6,941 nt of DNA from an uncultured Saprospiraceae bacterium (GTDB lineage: Bacteria > Bacteroidota > Bacteroidia > Chitinophagales > Saprospiraceae), in the NCBI GenBank assembly GCA_938033975.1, contig CALHKJ010000049.1, positions 1 to 6,941 on the forward strand, written 5' to 3'. Under the pieces are notes generated by a model, which was not told where the DNA came from, did not search any database, and saw only the letters and a list, made by a program, of their open reading frames with translations. Numbering within the stretch: position 1 is the stretch's first letter; every line of letters starts with the position of its first letter. A program made the position numbers and the translations under genes. Positions 1 to 6,591 of this stretch are shown in pieces.

Positions 1-1
1 T

Positions 2-253
2 TTGATCGTTGCCTCTTTTTTAATGGGATTGATGGTCAATTGGACTCAAAGAGCAATGCGTTCATCCAATTTTATAAAAATTGCCATTGCAGCAACTGTT
101 ATTTTCAGCTTTATAAAAATATGCTGGTACAATTTCATTCCTCTCCCAAAGGCGATAGTTTATAATCTAATTGTATTGTTCTATGTTGCTATGATCTTCA
201 GAAAAAAAGAAGATAAAACCATGGTTTCGGAAATTGAATTAGGAATTGCTTAG
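2..253 (+). CDS. 3' end of an unidentified integral membrane protein (partial)
   Basis: The reading frame is open from the left edge to a TAG at 251-253, giving the last 83 or so residues of a longer protein. The first codon in the window is TTG in mid-frame and need not be a start. The fragment is strongly hydrophobic: one membrane segment at roughly residues 1-13, a second at about 24-43 and a third at about 49-67. The last is followed by a basic patch (RKKEDK), which by the positive-inside rule places the C-terminus in the cytoplasm. The tail is short and ends SEIELGIA. No signature motif identifies a family. Polytopic proteins such as polysaccharide polymerases or transporters could end like this, but I cannot choose among them. 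No gene follows it on the same strand until 5944. Confidence 0.6.
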   Translation: MIVASFLMGLMVNWTQRAMRSSNFIKIAIAATVIFSFIKICWYNFIPLPKAIVYNLIVLFYVAMIFRKKEDKTMVSEIELGIA

Positions 254-440
254 GTGTTACATTTGTCGTCTTGAAGTAATCTGAAAAAAGCTCAGACCTT
301 TGACATCTAGAAAGCGATAGAATCTTTTGACAAGGAATATATTGAGGAAGATGGAGAGGACATTGATGATGATAAATTTTCATTCTTCCTTTTTCGAAAG
401 TAGTGGTGAATAATTTCTTTCAATCAACTATACTAAAAAT
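254..440 (+). other. Intergenic stretch with a short coding-like remnant
   Basis: No complete gene is visible here. In the same frame as the upstream membrane protein, codons 311-398 read as a coherent acidic segment (AIESFDKEYIEEDGEDIDDD, then KFSFFLFRK) ending at TAG 401-403. That frame is broken by TGA at 272-274 and TAG at 308-310, and there is no ATG, GTG or TTG inside 311-400. It could be a decayed C-terminus or chance. The minus strand carries a 61-codon open frame at 198-383 that overlaps the upstream gene and has no credible features. Confidence 0.25.
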
Positions 441-474
441 CAAAAAGGGGACAAGCTTTTTAGCTTGCCCCCTT
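441..474 (-). terminator. Intrinsic terminator of the giant T9SS cargo gene
   Basis: Read on the minus strand, a GC-rich hairpin is followed directly by a T run. The arms are 445-457 and 462-474: CAAGCT pairs with AGCTTG across a TTTT loop at 458-461. After one A/C mismatch, GGGG pairs with CCCC, and then AA with TT. On the minus strand the next bases are TTTTTG and then ATTTTT. It lies about 45 bp past the stop codon of the minus-strand gene, as expected for a Rho-independent terminator. On the plus strand the hairpin is followed only by TTATAAATTAT, so termination of the membrane-protein transcript here is possible but less convincing. Confidence 0.85.
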
Positions 475-519
475 ATAAATTATATTCACAGGAATTTTGT
501 CTATTTACAGACTTGAGTC

Positions 520-3500
520 TTACTCAATTACTATCATCTTTTTAGTAGCTGAGTAACCAGCTGCTTCCATTTGGTAGTAGAAAATTCCTTTTGATTGTAA
601 GTCTTCAGCATTCAACATGATACTGTTTGTACCCTTGTTGAAGTTTTCTGAAATCTTTTTCACAAGCTTACCATTCACATCATAGATTGATAAACTAACA
701 GGACCATCTACTGGTGTTCTGAAACTAATAGTAGTTTCTGAACCAAACGGGTTAGGAATATTCTGGTAAAGCGCATAACCTTCGCCTTCCACTCGACCAT
801 TTACAGTCAATTGAATACCCATAGTTTCCAAGTCGTTTGAATATGCTTCTGCACTAGTAATGTCAGAGTTGATTTCCAACACTTTTGCTACATTACTAGC
901 TTTTGTTGCAACTAAGTTGATTGTGAATAACACATCATCCTTTCTCGCACTTACAGCTTCAGCTTCATTCCAACTAGAAGTTACGTATCCTTCAGAAAGG
1001 TATGAATGTCCAAAGTTTGCTTCCGTCATATTAAGCACACCTGGAGTGATTCCTTCGAATTCAGCATAATCAGTATCGAATGATATTGTAAACTGTGTTC
1101 CAGCAATATTGTCAAAGTTCTTTGCAGTTACTGGTACTTCTACTAAGTCACCAGCTTCAAATTCTGCACTATCAATTGCTAGTTCAAGTACTCTTCCATT
1201 TCTTTCACTAAGAACAGGAGCGTTTGCATAACCATTCACCAATACTGTAGAGTTAACATCTCCAATCTTTACAGCGATGAAGTTGTTGTTTCTCATCGTT
1301 GTTGAGTGATTATTGATACTAATATTCTCACTGTAAGGGAAAGGTCTCATATCATCAGCCCAAGTCTGCTCTGCATCTACGAATCTCCATGGCATTTCAT
1401 CATTAGGGAATCCTGCATTCAATCCTAAAATTACTTTTCTGATTGTAATCAAATCCACTGCTGATACACTTCCATTGTTGTTTGCATCTGCTGCAATTAC
1501 CTTATAAGGTGAATCCAACAATTTCGAATTCAGTATGTGCTTCTGAATCAATACAAGGTCTAATGTACTTACTCCATTCAATGGATCATCATCCTTTTCT
1601 GAAGTAATGTTATAATCATGGTTAACTGGTGCCATAAATGAATATGAACCGTTTCCTTGAGTCATCATCTGATCGAATGAACCATTGGTTCTTGAAATAT
1701 CAACCATTGCTTCTTCTAACATCTCATTGTTTTCAGTATATACACTTCCACTGATCTCTCTTGAGTTACCATTTCCTGGACAAGCATCATTTTCGTTGTC
1801 TTGGAAAGACATAGTAACCTCACAGAAGTCAGAGTTACCAAATTCATCAGTTACCCACATTTGTAAAAGTATATCTGCTGAATCACCATTTGGCATATCG
1901 CCACAATCGAATGACAATGAAGTCCCTTGCTCACCTGTTGCAACATTTAGCAATGAGTAAGTAAGCTCGTTATCATTACAAGTACCAGTAACATTATCAG
2001 TACTTCCTAGATCAAAGTCAGTAGCCCAAATTTCAGCTGGACCTGTACCTGCTGGCATTGTTACGATCACTAGACCGCTCTGACAGTATGGTGTAGGTGG
2101 CTTGTTGTCTCTGATTTCAAAAGAATAAGAACAACTGTTTTCATTTCCACAGTGATCTGTAATAGTCCAAGTAATGCTGTGTTGTCCATAATCATGAACA
2201 CCATTTGCATTTCTACCTGTACCCTCTGAATCAACAGTACCATCATTGTTGTAATCAATCGCATACTCTATAAGTACATCTCTTCCAAGATTTTGTGAAC
2301 ATTGATCGTATCCTTCTGTCTCATCCAAGATTAAAATCTCATCTGTATCAAGAGGAGTTGTATTTAGATTACAGCTATCCTCTGTACCATTAATTGTAGC
2401 GTTAGCCGGAGTACAGTTGAAAACTGGTAGATCAATATCATTCACCTTAATTACTTGTACATAGTTAGCAACATTTTCTGTAGGTGTTGATTGGTCATAT
2501 GTACACCAATCAATTACAGTCCAAGTTCTCAATACTTTCATACACGCACCTTCAACATCATCAAAGATTTGATCTTCGTATGTCATTGCAATTAATCCAC
2601 AAGGAGTATCTCCTACTGATGGAGAACCTACATTTTCAGGATCTAAAGTTACTTCGTCAGGACAACCATTGATTGTTCCTTCCATAAGTCCACTCCAGTT
2701 AACATCCGTTGCTGGATCAAAAGGATCTGTATTTGAAAAGTTCAATAATACTGTATAATTAATATCGGCAGTCAATCCATTTGATGCTGTATAAATGATT
2801 TCATACGATCCATTTCCACATTCATCAATTTCATTTACAACCTTAGGTCCATCACAAGTAATTGTCAAAGGACAAGATTCTAAATTGTGACTTGCTGCAA
2901 ATAGATCCATATAAGTATCACAAGTTGGCAAGTCATCTTGGCAATCAAACTCATATACTGGATCAGCAGTAGAATCCCAGATAATTCCAAATGGATTCTG
3001 AAGTTCTACTTCAACAATACATGTATTTTCATTTCCGTCATTATCAATTACTTTCAACTCAACTAATTTCTGAGCATCAGTAAGATCTGTACAACAGTAT
3101 TCTACGTAAGGACCAAAATCGTCCCCGTTATCCAATCTTCTAACTTCAAATCCTGCAACACCACAGTTATCCCATGATCCTTTATCAAATGACTCTGCAC
3201 CAGCATGAGCACATCCATCAGATCCAAGAGAAAGTACAAGGAATTCAACACAAACCGGATTTGGCACATCGTCATCCAATACTGTAACCTCTGTAAAGCA
3301 TGATGCAGAATTACCACAGTCATCTTCTACTGTATATCTAATCCATGTTTGACCTTGCGGTAAATCAGTAATCGTTACTGGAACACCATTCTCGTATACT
3401 ACATTATCTGTGATATACTCACCATCAACTGGTGGCAAACCATCAGCATCTGCTATAAGGTATGCAATATCAAATGGATAATCTTCTCCATCAATTTGAC

Positions 3501-5598
3501 TTCCACAATCAAATACTTGAAGTGGTGGTCTAACAGTCCAATCTGCCGTACAAGTAAAACCATTATCAGTATACAAGAAGTATGAACCAGCGATTCCCAT
3601 TGACGGATCAAAATCCTCAGTTGGTGAATCTGGTACACATACAATTATAGGAGGATCGTTATCAATTATCTTGATAATCTGAGGGTGATTTAGGATTTCT
3701 CCTGTACACCAATCCAATCCAGTCCAATTTCTTACTATTTTCTTTGCAAAGTTTCCACAGATCGGTAAGATCTGATCTTCATATGTAAATGCATAGTTTT
3801 CACACAATCCTAATTCTCCAAATGGAGCTTCGAATGTTCCAGTTACTGATGGTAAAGGAGCACCTTGCTCAGTCAACATTCCAGTAATCAATGAACCTTC
3901 TCCATCAAAAAACTGAGAACAGAAAAATGGCGCAGAATCATTACCATCATGGTTTGGTGGGAATACCAAATCAGATGTAATTTCATCAGTTCCTAGTTCA
4001 AATGTTCTAATCGTAATGTTCTGAGAACATACTGATTCAACTCCAGAAGACTGACTAACAACTGTCCAAGTTCTTACAACAGTATTACCAATACCTTCAG
4101 CACATTCACCTGTTTCTTCATCTTCATATGAAGCTGTATATGGACCACAATTATTATCTGGTAATGAAATTGTGTATTCAGTATCACCCGTTTGAGTAAC
4201 AGTGCCATCAAAAGGATATGGAACATTTCCACTATCTCCAATCAATGATAGTGAACCACTTGTAATACAAGCATCTCCGTTCTCACCACAATTTTCAACT
4301 ATCAATGCCCAACTACCATTAATTTCTTCTCCGTTAAATCCTGATAATGGATTTAATGGTTGATAGTCTCCACAATAAGCATGATTTGCTCCAAGGCCAC
4401 AATTTTGTGGCGAAACCAAAACATTGTGTGTTCTGAATGCATCATCAGATAAAATAACATCAATACCTGATTCAGTACAGAAATTTCCAGATACTAAATC
4501 AAGTATCTGAATAGTTGTACCGCCAGGCGATTGTAGGTATGCTTTTAAGGTATTAATATTAGGTACATCAACAGATAATGCAATTTCATTAAAAGACTGA
4601 ACAGTTTGGTTGGTTCCAACAGTTGTAAGGTCAAAGAATATTGTGTCACTACCTATAACAAGTGAATCGACTGTTGGGTCAACCACAGAAGGTACATATG
4701 TTGCTGCAGGAACAGGTACACAGTTCATAGGTGTAGGAACTCCACCAGGAGTAGCTACAAAAACTGGGTTTCCATCTGCATCAACAGCCTGTGGCACTAC
4801 ATGGTTATCCAAAATTGGATCACCTGGCTCATAGGTCTGATTACAAAATATTTCAAAGTCCTGACAGTTTGTTAGTAATGCACTAATCTTGTCTTCTACA
4901 AGAATAGTACCCCAACATTGCTCGCCTGTAGGTGTCACAACACTAACTGTGTATTCACCTGGCTCATCAATTACTACTTCAGTTTGATTCTCTGCTACAC
5001 CGTCAACAGTCATCAAGTATTCAGATGAAAAATCGCAAGCTCCATCTTCACCTTCTAGAATCATATCTAGGGTAATTGTAGCCATACATTCTCCATTCAT
5101 CGTAACTTGAACTTGATCGTTACAAGCAATAGAATTTGCCACCTTTACTTCAACTTCTGAAGTACAGCAAGCATCTGGTATTGCATCTACTCTAGCTCCT
5201 GATGCATCAGTCTCATATAGATGATACAAAAGTACATAAGTACCTGGTTCACTCAACGGTACACTAAACCCACTAGGCATCCCATTAGTAGATGCAAGAA
5301 GACCAACACCTACTGTTACTGGCGTGTTGTTGAATTGATAAAAGGTATACTCGTCTAGAGCAATTTCATAGCCCACATCTGTACACGCACCGGATCCCGT
5401 AAGACCAGGTAATGCATACATGTGGCTACATGCTGCATCAGCTATAAATATCTCCGGTGTATCTGAACAACCGTTGATATTACAATCTACTGCAGCAACA
5501 TCACATGTTTGACCAAATGACGTAACGCTAAATAATCCAACCAACAACATTGGTAGGAGCACCGCGCTAACATTTAGTTTTTGTAATAATGTTCTCAT
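520..5598 (-). CDS. Giant secreted multidomain surface protein with P-domain, dockerin-like and cohesin-like modules and T9SS type A sorting domain
   Basis: A 1692-residue exported protein, numbered from ATG 5596-5598. Residues 1-29 form a Sec signal peptide (basic start, hydrophobic core VLLPMLLVGLF, likely cut before Q30). An Ig-like module with ACNDQVQV and CWGTILVEDK follows at about 158-237. Next come a proprotein-convertase P-domain (about 315-455), repeated Cys-rich modules with RTWT/DWCT motifs (491-530, 606-654, 1007-1062) and HYR-like modules with EDDCGNSASC and TDHCGNENSC (748-783, 1138-1172). The C-terminal third has a carboxypeptidase-regulatory-like fold (1280-1335), a dockerin-like pair (1334-1394), a cohesin-like domain (1468-1600) and a T9SS tail (1607-1692). 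No catalytic domain is visible, so an adhesive or scaffold role at the cell surface is inferred. An alternative TTG start at 5626-5628 adds 10 residues and has AGGA six bases upstream; an in-frame TAA at 5641-5643 limits further extension. I prefer ATG because the signal peptide is complete from it. Confidence 0.93.
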   Translation of the reverse strand: MRTLLQKLNVSAVLLPMLLVGLFSVTSFGQTCDVAAVDCNINGCSDTPEIFIADAACSHMYALPGLTGSGACTDVGYEIALDEYTFYQFNNTPVTVGVGLLASTNGMPSGFSVPLSEPGTYVLLYHLYETDASGARVDAIPDACCTSEVEVKVANSIACNDQVQVTMNGECMATITLDMILEGEDGACDFSSEYLMTVDGVAENQTEVVIDEPGEYTVSVVTPTGEQCWGTILVEDKISALLTNCQDFEIFCNQTYEPGDPILDNHVVPQAVDADGNPVFVATPGGVPTPMNCVPVPAATYVPSVVDPTVDSLVIGSDTIFFDLTTVGTNQTVQSFNEIALSVDVPNINTLKAYLQSPGGTTIQILDLVSGNFCTESGIDVILSDDAFRTHNVLVSPQNCGLGANHAYCGDYQPLNPLSGFNGEEINGSWALIVENCGENGDACITSGSLSLIGDSGNVPYPFDGTVTQTGDTEYTISLPDNNCGPYTASYEDEETGECAEGIGNTVVRTWTVVSQSSGVESVCSQNITIRTFELGTDEITSDLVFPPNHDGNDSAPFFCSQFFDGEGSLITGMLTEQGAPLPSVTGTFEAPFGELGLCENYAFTYEDQILPICGNFAKKIVRNWTGLDWCTGEILNHPQIIKIIDNDPPIIVCVPDSPTEDFDPSMGIAGSYFLYTDNGFTCTADWTVRPPLQVFDCGSQIDGEDYPFDIAYLIADADGLPPVDGEYITDNVVYENGVPVTITDLPQGQTWIRYTVEDDCGNSASCFTEVTVLDDDVPNPVCVEFLVLSLGSDGCAHAGAESFDKGSWDNCGVAGFEVRRLDNGDDFGPYVEYCCTDLTDAQKLVELKVIDNDGNENTCIVEVELQNPFGIIWDSTADPVYEFDCQDDLPTCDTYMDLFAASHNLESCPLTITCDGPKVVNEIDECGNGSYEIIYTASNGLTADINYTVLLNFSNTDPFDPATDVNWSGLMEGTINGCPDEVTLDPENVGSPSVGDTPCGLIAMTYEDQIFDDVEGACMKVLRTWTVIDWCTYDQSTPTENVANYVQVIKVNDIDLPVFNCTPANATINGTEDSCNLNTTPLDTDEILILDETEGYDQCSQNLGRDVLIEYAIDYNNDGTVDSEGTGRNANGVHDYGQHSITWTITDHCGNENSCSYSFEIRDNKPPTPYCQSGLVIVTMPAGTGPAEIWATDFDLGSTDNVTGTCNDNELTYSLLNVATGEQGTSLSFDCGDMPNGDSADILLQMWVTDEFGNSDFCEVTMSFQDNENDACPGNGNSREISGSVYTENNEMLEEAMVDISRTNGSFDQMMTQGNGSYSFMAPVNHDYNITSEKDDDPLNGVSTLDLVLIQKHILNSKLLDSPYKVIAADANNNGSVSAVDLITIRKVILGLNAGFPNDEMPWRFVDAEQTWADDMRPFPYSENISINNHSTTMRNNNFIAVKIGDVNSTVLVNGYANAPVLSERNGRVLELAIDSAEFEAGDLVEVPVTAKNFDNIAGTQFTISFDTDYAEFEGITPGVLNMTEANFGHSYLSEGYVTSSWNEAEAVSARKDDVLFTINLVATKASNVAKVLEINSDITSAEAYSNDLETMGIQLTVNGRVEGEGYALYQNIPNPFGSETTISFRTPVDGPVSLSIYDVNGKLVKKISENFNKGTNSIMLNAEDLQSKGIFYYQMEAAGYSATKKMIVIE
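523..780 (-). other. T9SS type A C-terminal sorting domain (region of the giant protein)
   Basis: Residues about 1607-1692 carry the three conserved blocks of the Por-secretion tail family. Block one is LYQNIPNPFGSETTISFRTP, matching the usual L.QN.PNPF...T.I.F pattern. Block two is SIYDVNGKLVKKI. Block three is a G-x-N-S-I-x-L stretch leading to GIFYYQM and the terminal KKMIVIE. By family knowledge this beta-sandwich directs Sec-exported proteins through the T9SS outer-membrane translocon. It is usually cleaved, and the cargo is anchored to lipopolysaccharide or released. The match is clear by eye and the position at the extreme C-terminus is correct. Confidence 0.95.
799..1197 (-). other. 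Cohesin-like domain (region of the giant protein)
   Basis: Residues about 1468-1600 begin with a beta strand (RVLELAIDSAEF). They continue with AGDLVEVPVTAKNFDNIAGT, the classic opening of cohesin-type beta-sandwiches, in which a G-D-x-V-x-V-P-V strand precedes a segment around internal Gly. QFTISFDTDYAEFEGITPG follows, matching the F-x-I-x-[FY]-D...L/F-E...G pattern of the family. The region ends with LFTINLVAT and an Ala/Val-rich strand. I recognise this as cohesin-like rather than a certified cellulosomal cohesin; it could also be called a generic Ig-like beta-sandwich. Confidence 0.65.
1417..1599 (-). other. Dockerin-like duplicated Ca-binding module (region of the giant protein)
   Basis: Residues about 1334-1394 contain two loop-helix repeats. 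The second loop is a textbook dockerin/EF-hand-like site: D1371, N1373, N1375, G1376, S1379 and D1382 (DANNNGSVSAVD), followed by the helix LITIRKVILGL. The first repeat, DDDPLNGVSTLD, has D1336, D1338 and D1347 but a Leu where the fifth ligand usually sits and the Gly shifted by one. It is followed by the matching helix LVLIQKHIL. A segment containing WRFVDAEQTW and then NNFIAVKIGDVN follows. I recall this arrangement from other large Saprospiraceae secreted proteins. The binding partner is unknown. Confidence 0.8.
2413..4128 (-). repeat. Diverged repeated Cys-rich modules inside the giant protein
   Basis: At least three copies of a related unit occur. Copy one (residues about 491-530) has YEDEETGEC then VVRTWTVV. 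Copy two (606-654) has YEDQILPIC, IVRNWTGLDWCT and IIKIIDNDPP. Copy three (1007-1062) has YEDQIFDD, VLRTWTVIDWCT and VQVIKVNDIDLP. Copies two and three are also preceded by a PSV-containing segment and a Cys shortly before the YEDQI motif. HYR-like units with a DDCGN/DHCGN core lie after each of these two copies, so the whole block looks built from duplicated pairs of modules. The copies are clearly diverged at protein level, so these are old domain duplications and not recent DNA repeats. Confidence 0.75.
4234..4656 (-). other. Proprotein convertase P-domain (region of the giant protein)
   Basis: Residues about 315-455 match the jelly-roll P-domain. An opening hydrophobic strand is followed by IALSVDVPNINTLKAYLQSP and GGTTIQILD, corresponding to the family's conserved x-V-x-I-x-H-x-y-x-x-D-L-x-x-x-L-x-S-P-x-G-T pattern. 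Later comes LSGFNGEEINGSW followed by ALIVENC and then GSLSLIG, matching the family's L..F.G....G.W.L.V.D.......G.L pattern. In subtilisin-like convertases this domain stabilises an adjacent protease. Here no protease domain accompanies it, which is known in Bacteroidota secreted proteins, where the domain probably serves structural or binding roles. Confidence 0.85.
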
Positions 5599-5943
5599 GA
5601 TAAATTTTTTTGAGTTCTTACTTTTCAAAATTTTTCCTGTTTAATAAATAAATTCTATTATCATTCTCGGTTCAAATAAAATCCTGTCAGTCAGACAGTT
5701 ATGCAGAAAATCAACCACATATGATGGTTTTTTTTAATACATAAACCATTAAAAGCAAACATTAGGCCATTTTGTAATATGTTTTACCGTTTGGCGCTGA
5801 AAAGCCCGCCGCATAAGGCTTTAAGAATTTTAAAAAAATTTCACGAAAGTGCAGGGAACTTTAAAAATGAGTAGATTATATATGCACGCTACAAGGCATA
5901 TAAATGAGATTATTTGGCTTAATTTAAGGCTCAAATACAGCTC
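5599..5943. promoter_or_regulatory. Divergent intergenic region between the giant cargo gene and the LON-domain gene
   Basis: About 345 bases without a convincing gene must hold both promoters. No perfect Bacteroidota promoter (TTG, about 20 bases, TAnnTTTG) is visible. Weak candidates are TACCGTTTG at 5785-5793 on the plus strand, which has one extra base, and TATTTATT at 5650-5643 on the minus strand, with a TTG at 5675-5673 upstream. Small inverted repeats are present: CTGTC/GACAG at 5684-5698; AACCA/TGGTT at 5713-5729 followed by a T run; and AAAGCC/GGCTTT at 5801-5822, which overlaps a competing GGCG/CGCC pairing at 5793-5810. The GC-rich patch at about 5788-5820 stands out from its AT-rich surroundings. 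Confidence 0.45.
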
Positions 5944-6591
5944 ATGGAGTCCGAAAACAAACAGATTTTACCTCAATTTCCTCTCTCAATTGTTGCTTTT
6001 CCAGGCGAAAAAGTCAACCTACATATCTTCGAACCTCGATACAAACAGCTGATTACAGAATGCTTTACCAATGATTCATACTTCGGAATAGCTCCATTTT
6101 ACAAGGGAGAACTCATCTTTTATGGAACAGAAATGAAGGTTTTGGAAATATCTAAAATCTATGATGATGGTAAAATGGATATCAAAACCATTGGTCAAAG
6201 ATTATATCATATACACCAATTTGAGAAAAAAGCACCGGCAAAGCTTTATCCTATCGCTGCTGTAAGCTACTTTGATACAGACCTTTCTATACATCCAATT
6301 CTAAAAACAAAGATCCTGGAGCACATGTCCTCTTTGTTTGATCTATTAAATATTAAAAAGCCTCTCTCCGAATTTGAGAAAGAATTTTCGAGCTTCAATA
6401 TTGCACATCATGTAGGTCTTTCGCTAGATGACAAAATCAAATTGTTACGAATAAGTTCAGAAGAAAAAAGACTGAAGCTCATAGAAGAGCACTTAGAACA
6501 ATTCCTCCCACAAGTAAAAAAAGCAGAAGAACTGAAAGAAAGGGCCGCTTTGAATGGCCACTTTAAAAATTTACAATCTCCAGATTTCTAA
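5944..6591 (+). CDS. LON peptidase substrate-binding (LON N) domain-containing protein
   Basis: A 215-residue protein consisting of a LON N-terminal substrate-binding domain with no AAA+ or protease domain. The diagnostic start is LPQFPLSIVAFPGEKVNLHI followed by FEPRYKQLI at residues 9-37. This matches the family pattern in which a short beta strand (lP.FPL..v.fPg) leads to HIFEPRY. A later GQRLYHI strand at about 84-90 matches the G..RF.I strand of Lon proteins. The C-terminal third is helical and charged (KKAEELKERAAL). Stand-alone proteins of this type are common in Bacteroidota. Their biochemical role is not settled, and binding of unfolded or client proteins is an inference from Lon. 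The start is fixed: an in-frame TAA at 5920-5922 lies upstream with no other ATG, GTG or TTG between. The ribosome-binding signal is weak, as is usual in this phylum. The protein is cytoplasmic, with no signal peptide. Confidence 0.92.
   Translation: MESENKQILPQFPLSIVAFPGEKVNLHIFEPRYKQLITECFTNDSYFGIAPFYKGELIFYGTEMKVLEISKIYDDGKMDIKTIGQRLYHIHQFEKKAPAKLYPIAAVSYFDTDLSIHPILKTKILEHMSSLFDLLNIKKPLSEFEKEFSSFNIAHHVGLSLDDKIKLLRISSEEKRLKLIEEHLEQFLPQVKKAEELKERAALNGHFKNLQSPDF

Noticed and set aside
198..383. Minus-strand open frame of 61 codons overlapping the left membrane-protein gene
   Set aside because: It has no recognisable motif or ribosome-binding site, overlaps a more convincing gene, and its composition looks like antisense of coding DNA.
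860..4834. Several plus- and minus-strand open frames of 60-90 codons inside the giant gene (for example 860-1069, 1685-1960, 2484-2672, 4610-4834 on plus; 2070-2264, 3102-3323, 3453-3644 on minus)
   Set aside because: All lie wholly within the giant coding region in other frames, have no domain signal and are expected shadows of a long biased gene.
520..5598. Idea that the giant protein is an SprB-type gliding adhesin or a protease
   Set aside because: No SprB repeat pattern or catalytic motif was identified. The P-domain alone does not make it a protease, so only a general surface/scaffold role is claimed.
5599..5943. tRNA, riboswitch or CRISPR array in the divergent spacer
   Set aside because: There is no cloverleaf, no regularly spaced direct repeat and no known aptamer core; only short inverted repeats are present.
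5944..6591. Annotation as a Lon protease
   Set aside because: The protein is 215 residues and lacks the Walker motifs of the AAA+ domain and the Ser-Lys protease domain. Only the LON N-terminal domain is present.
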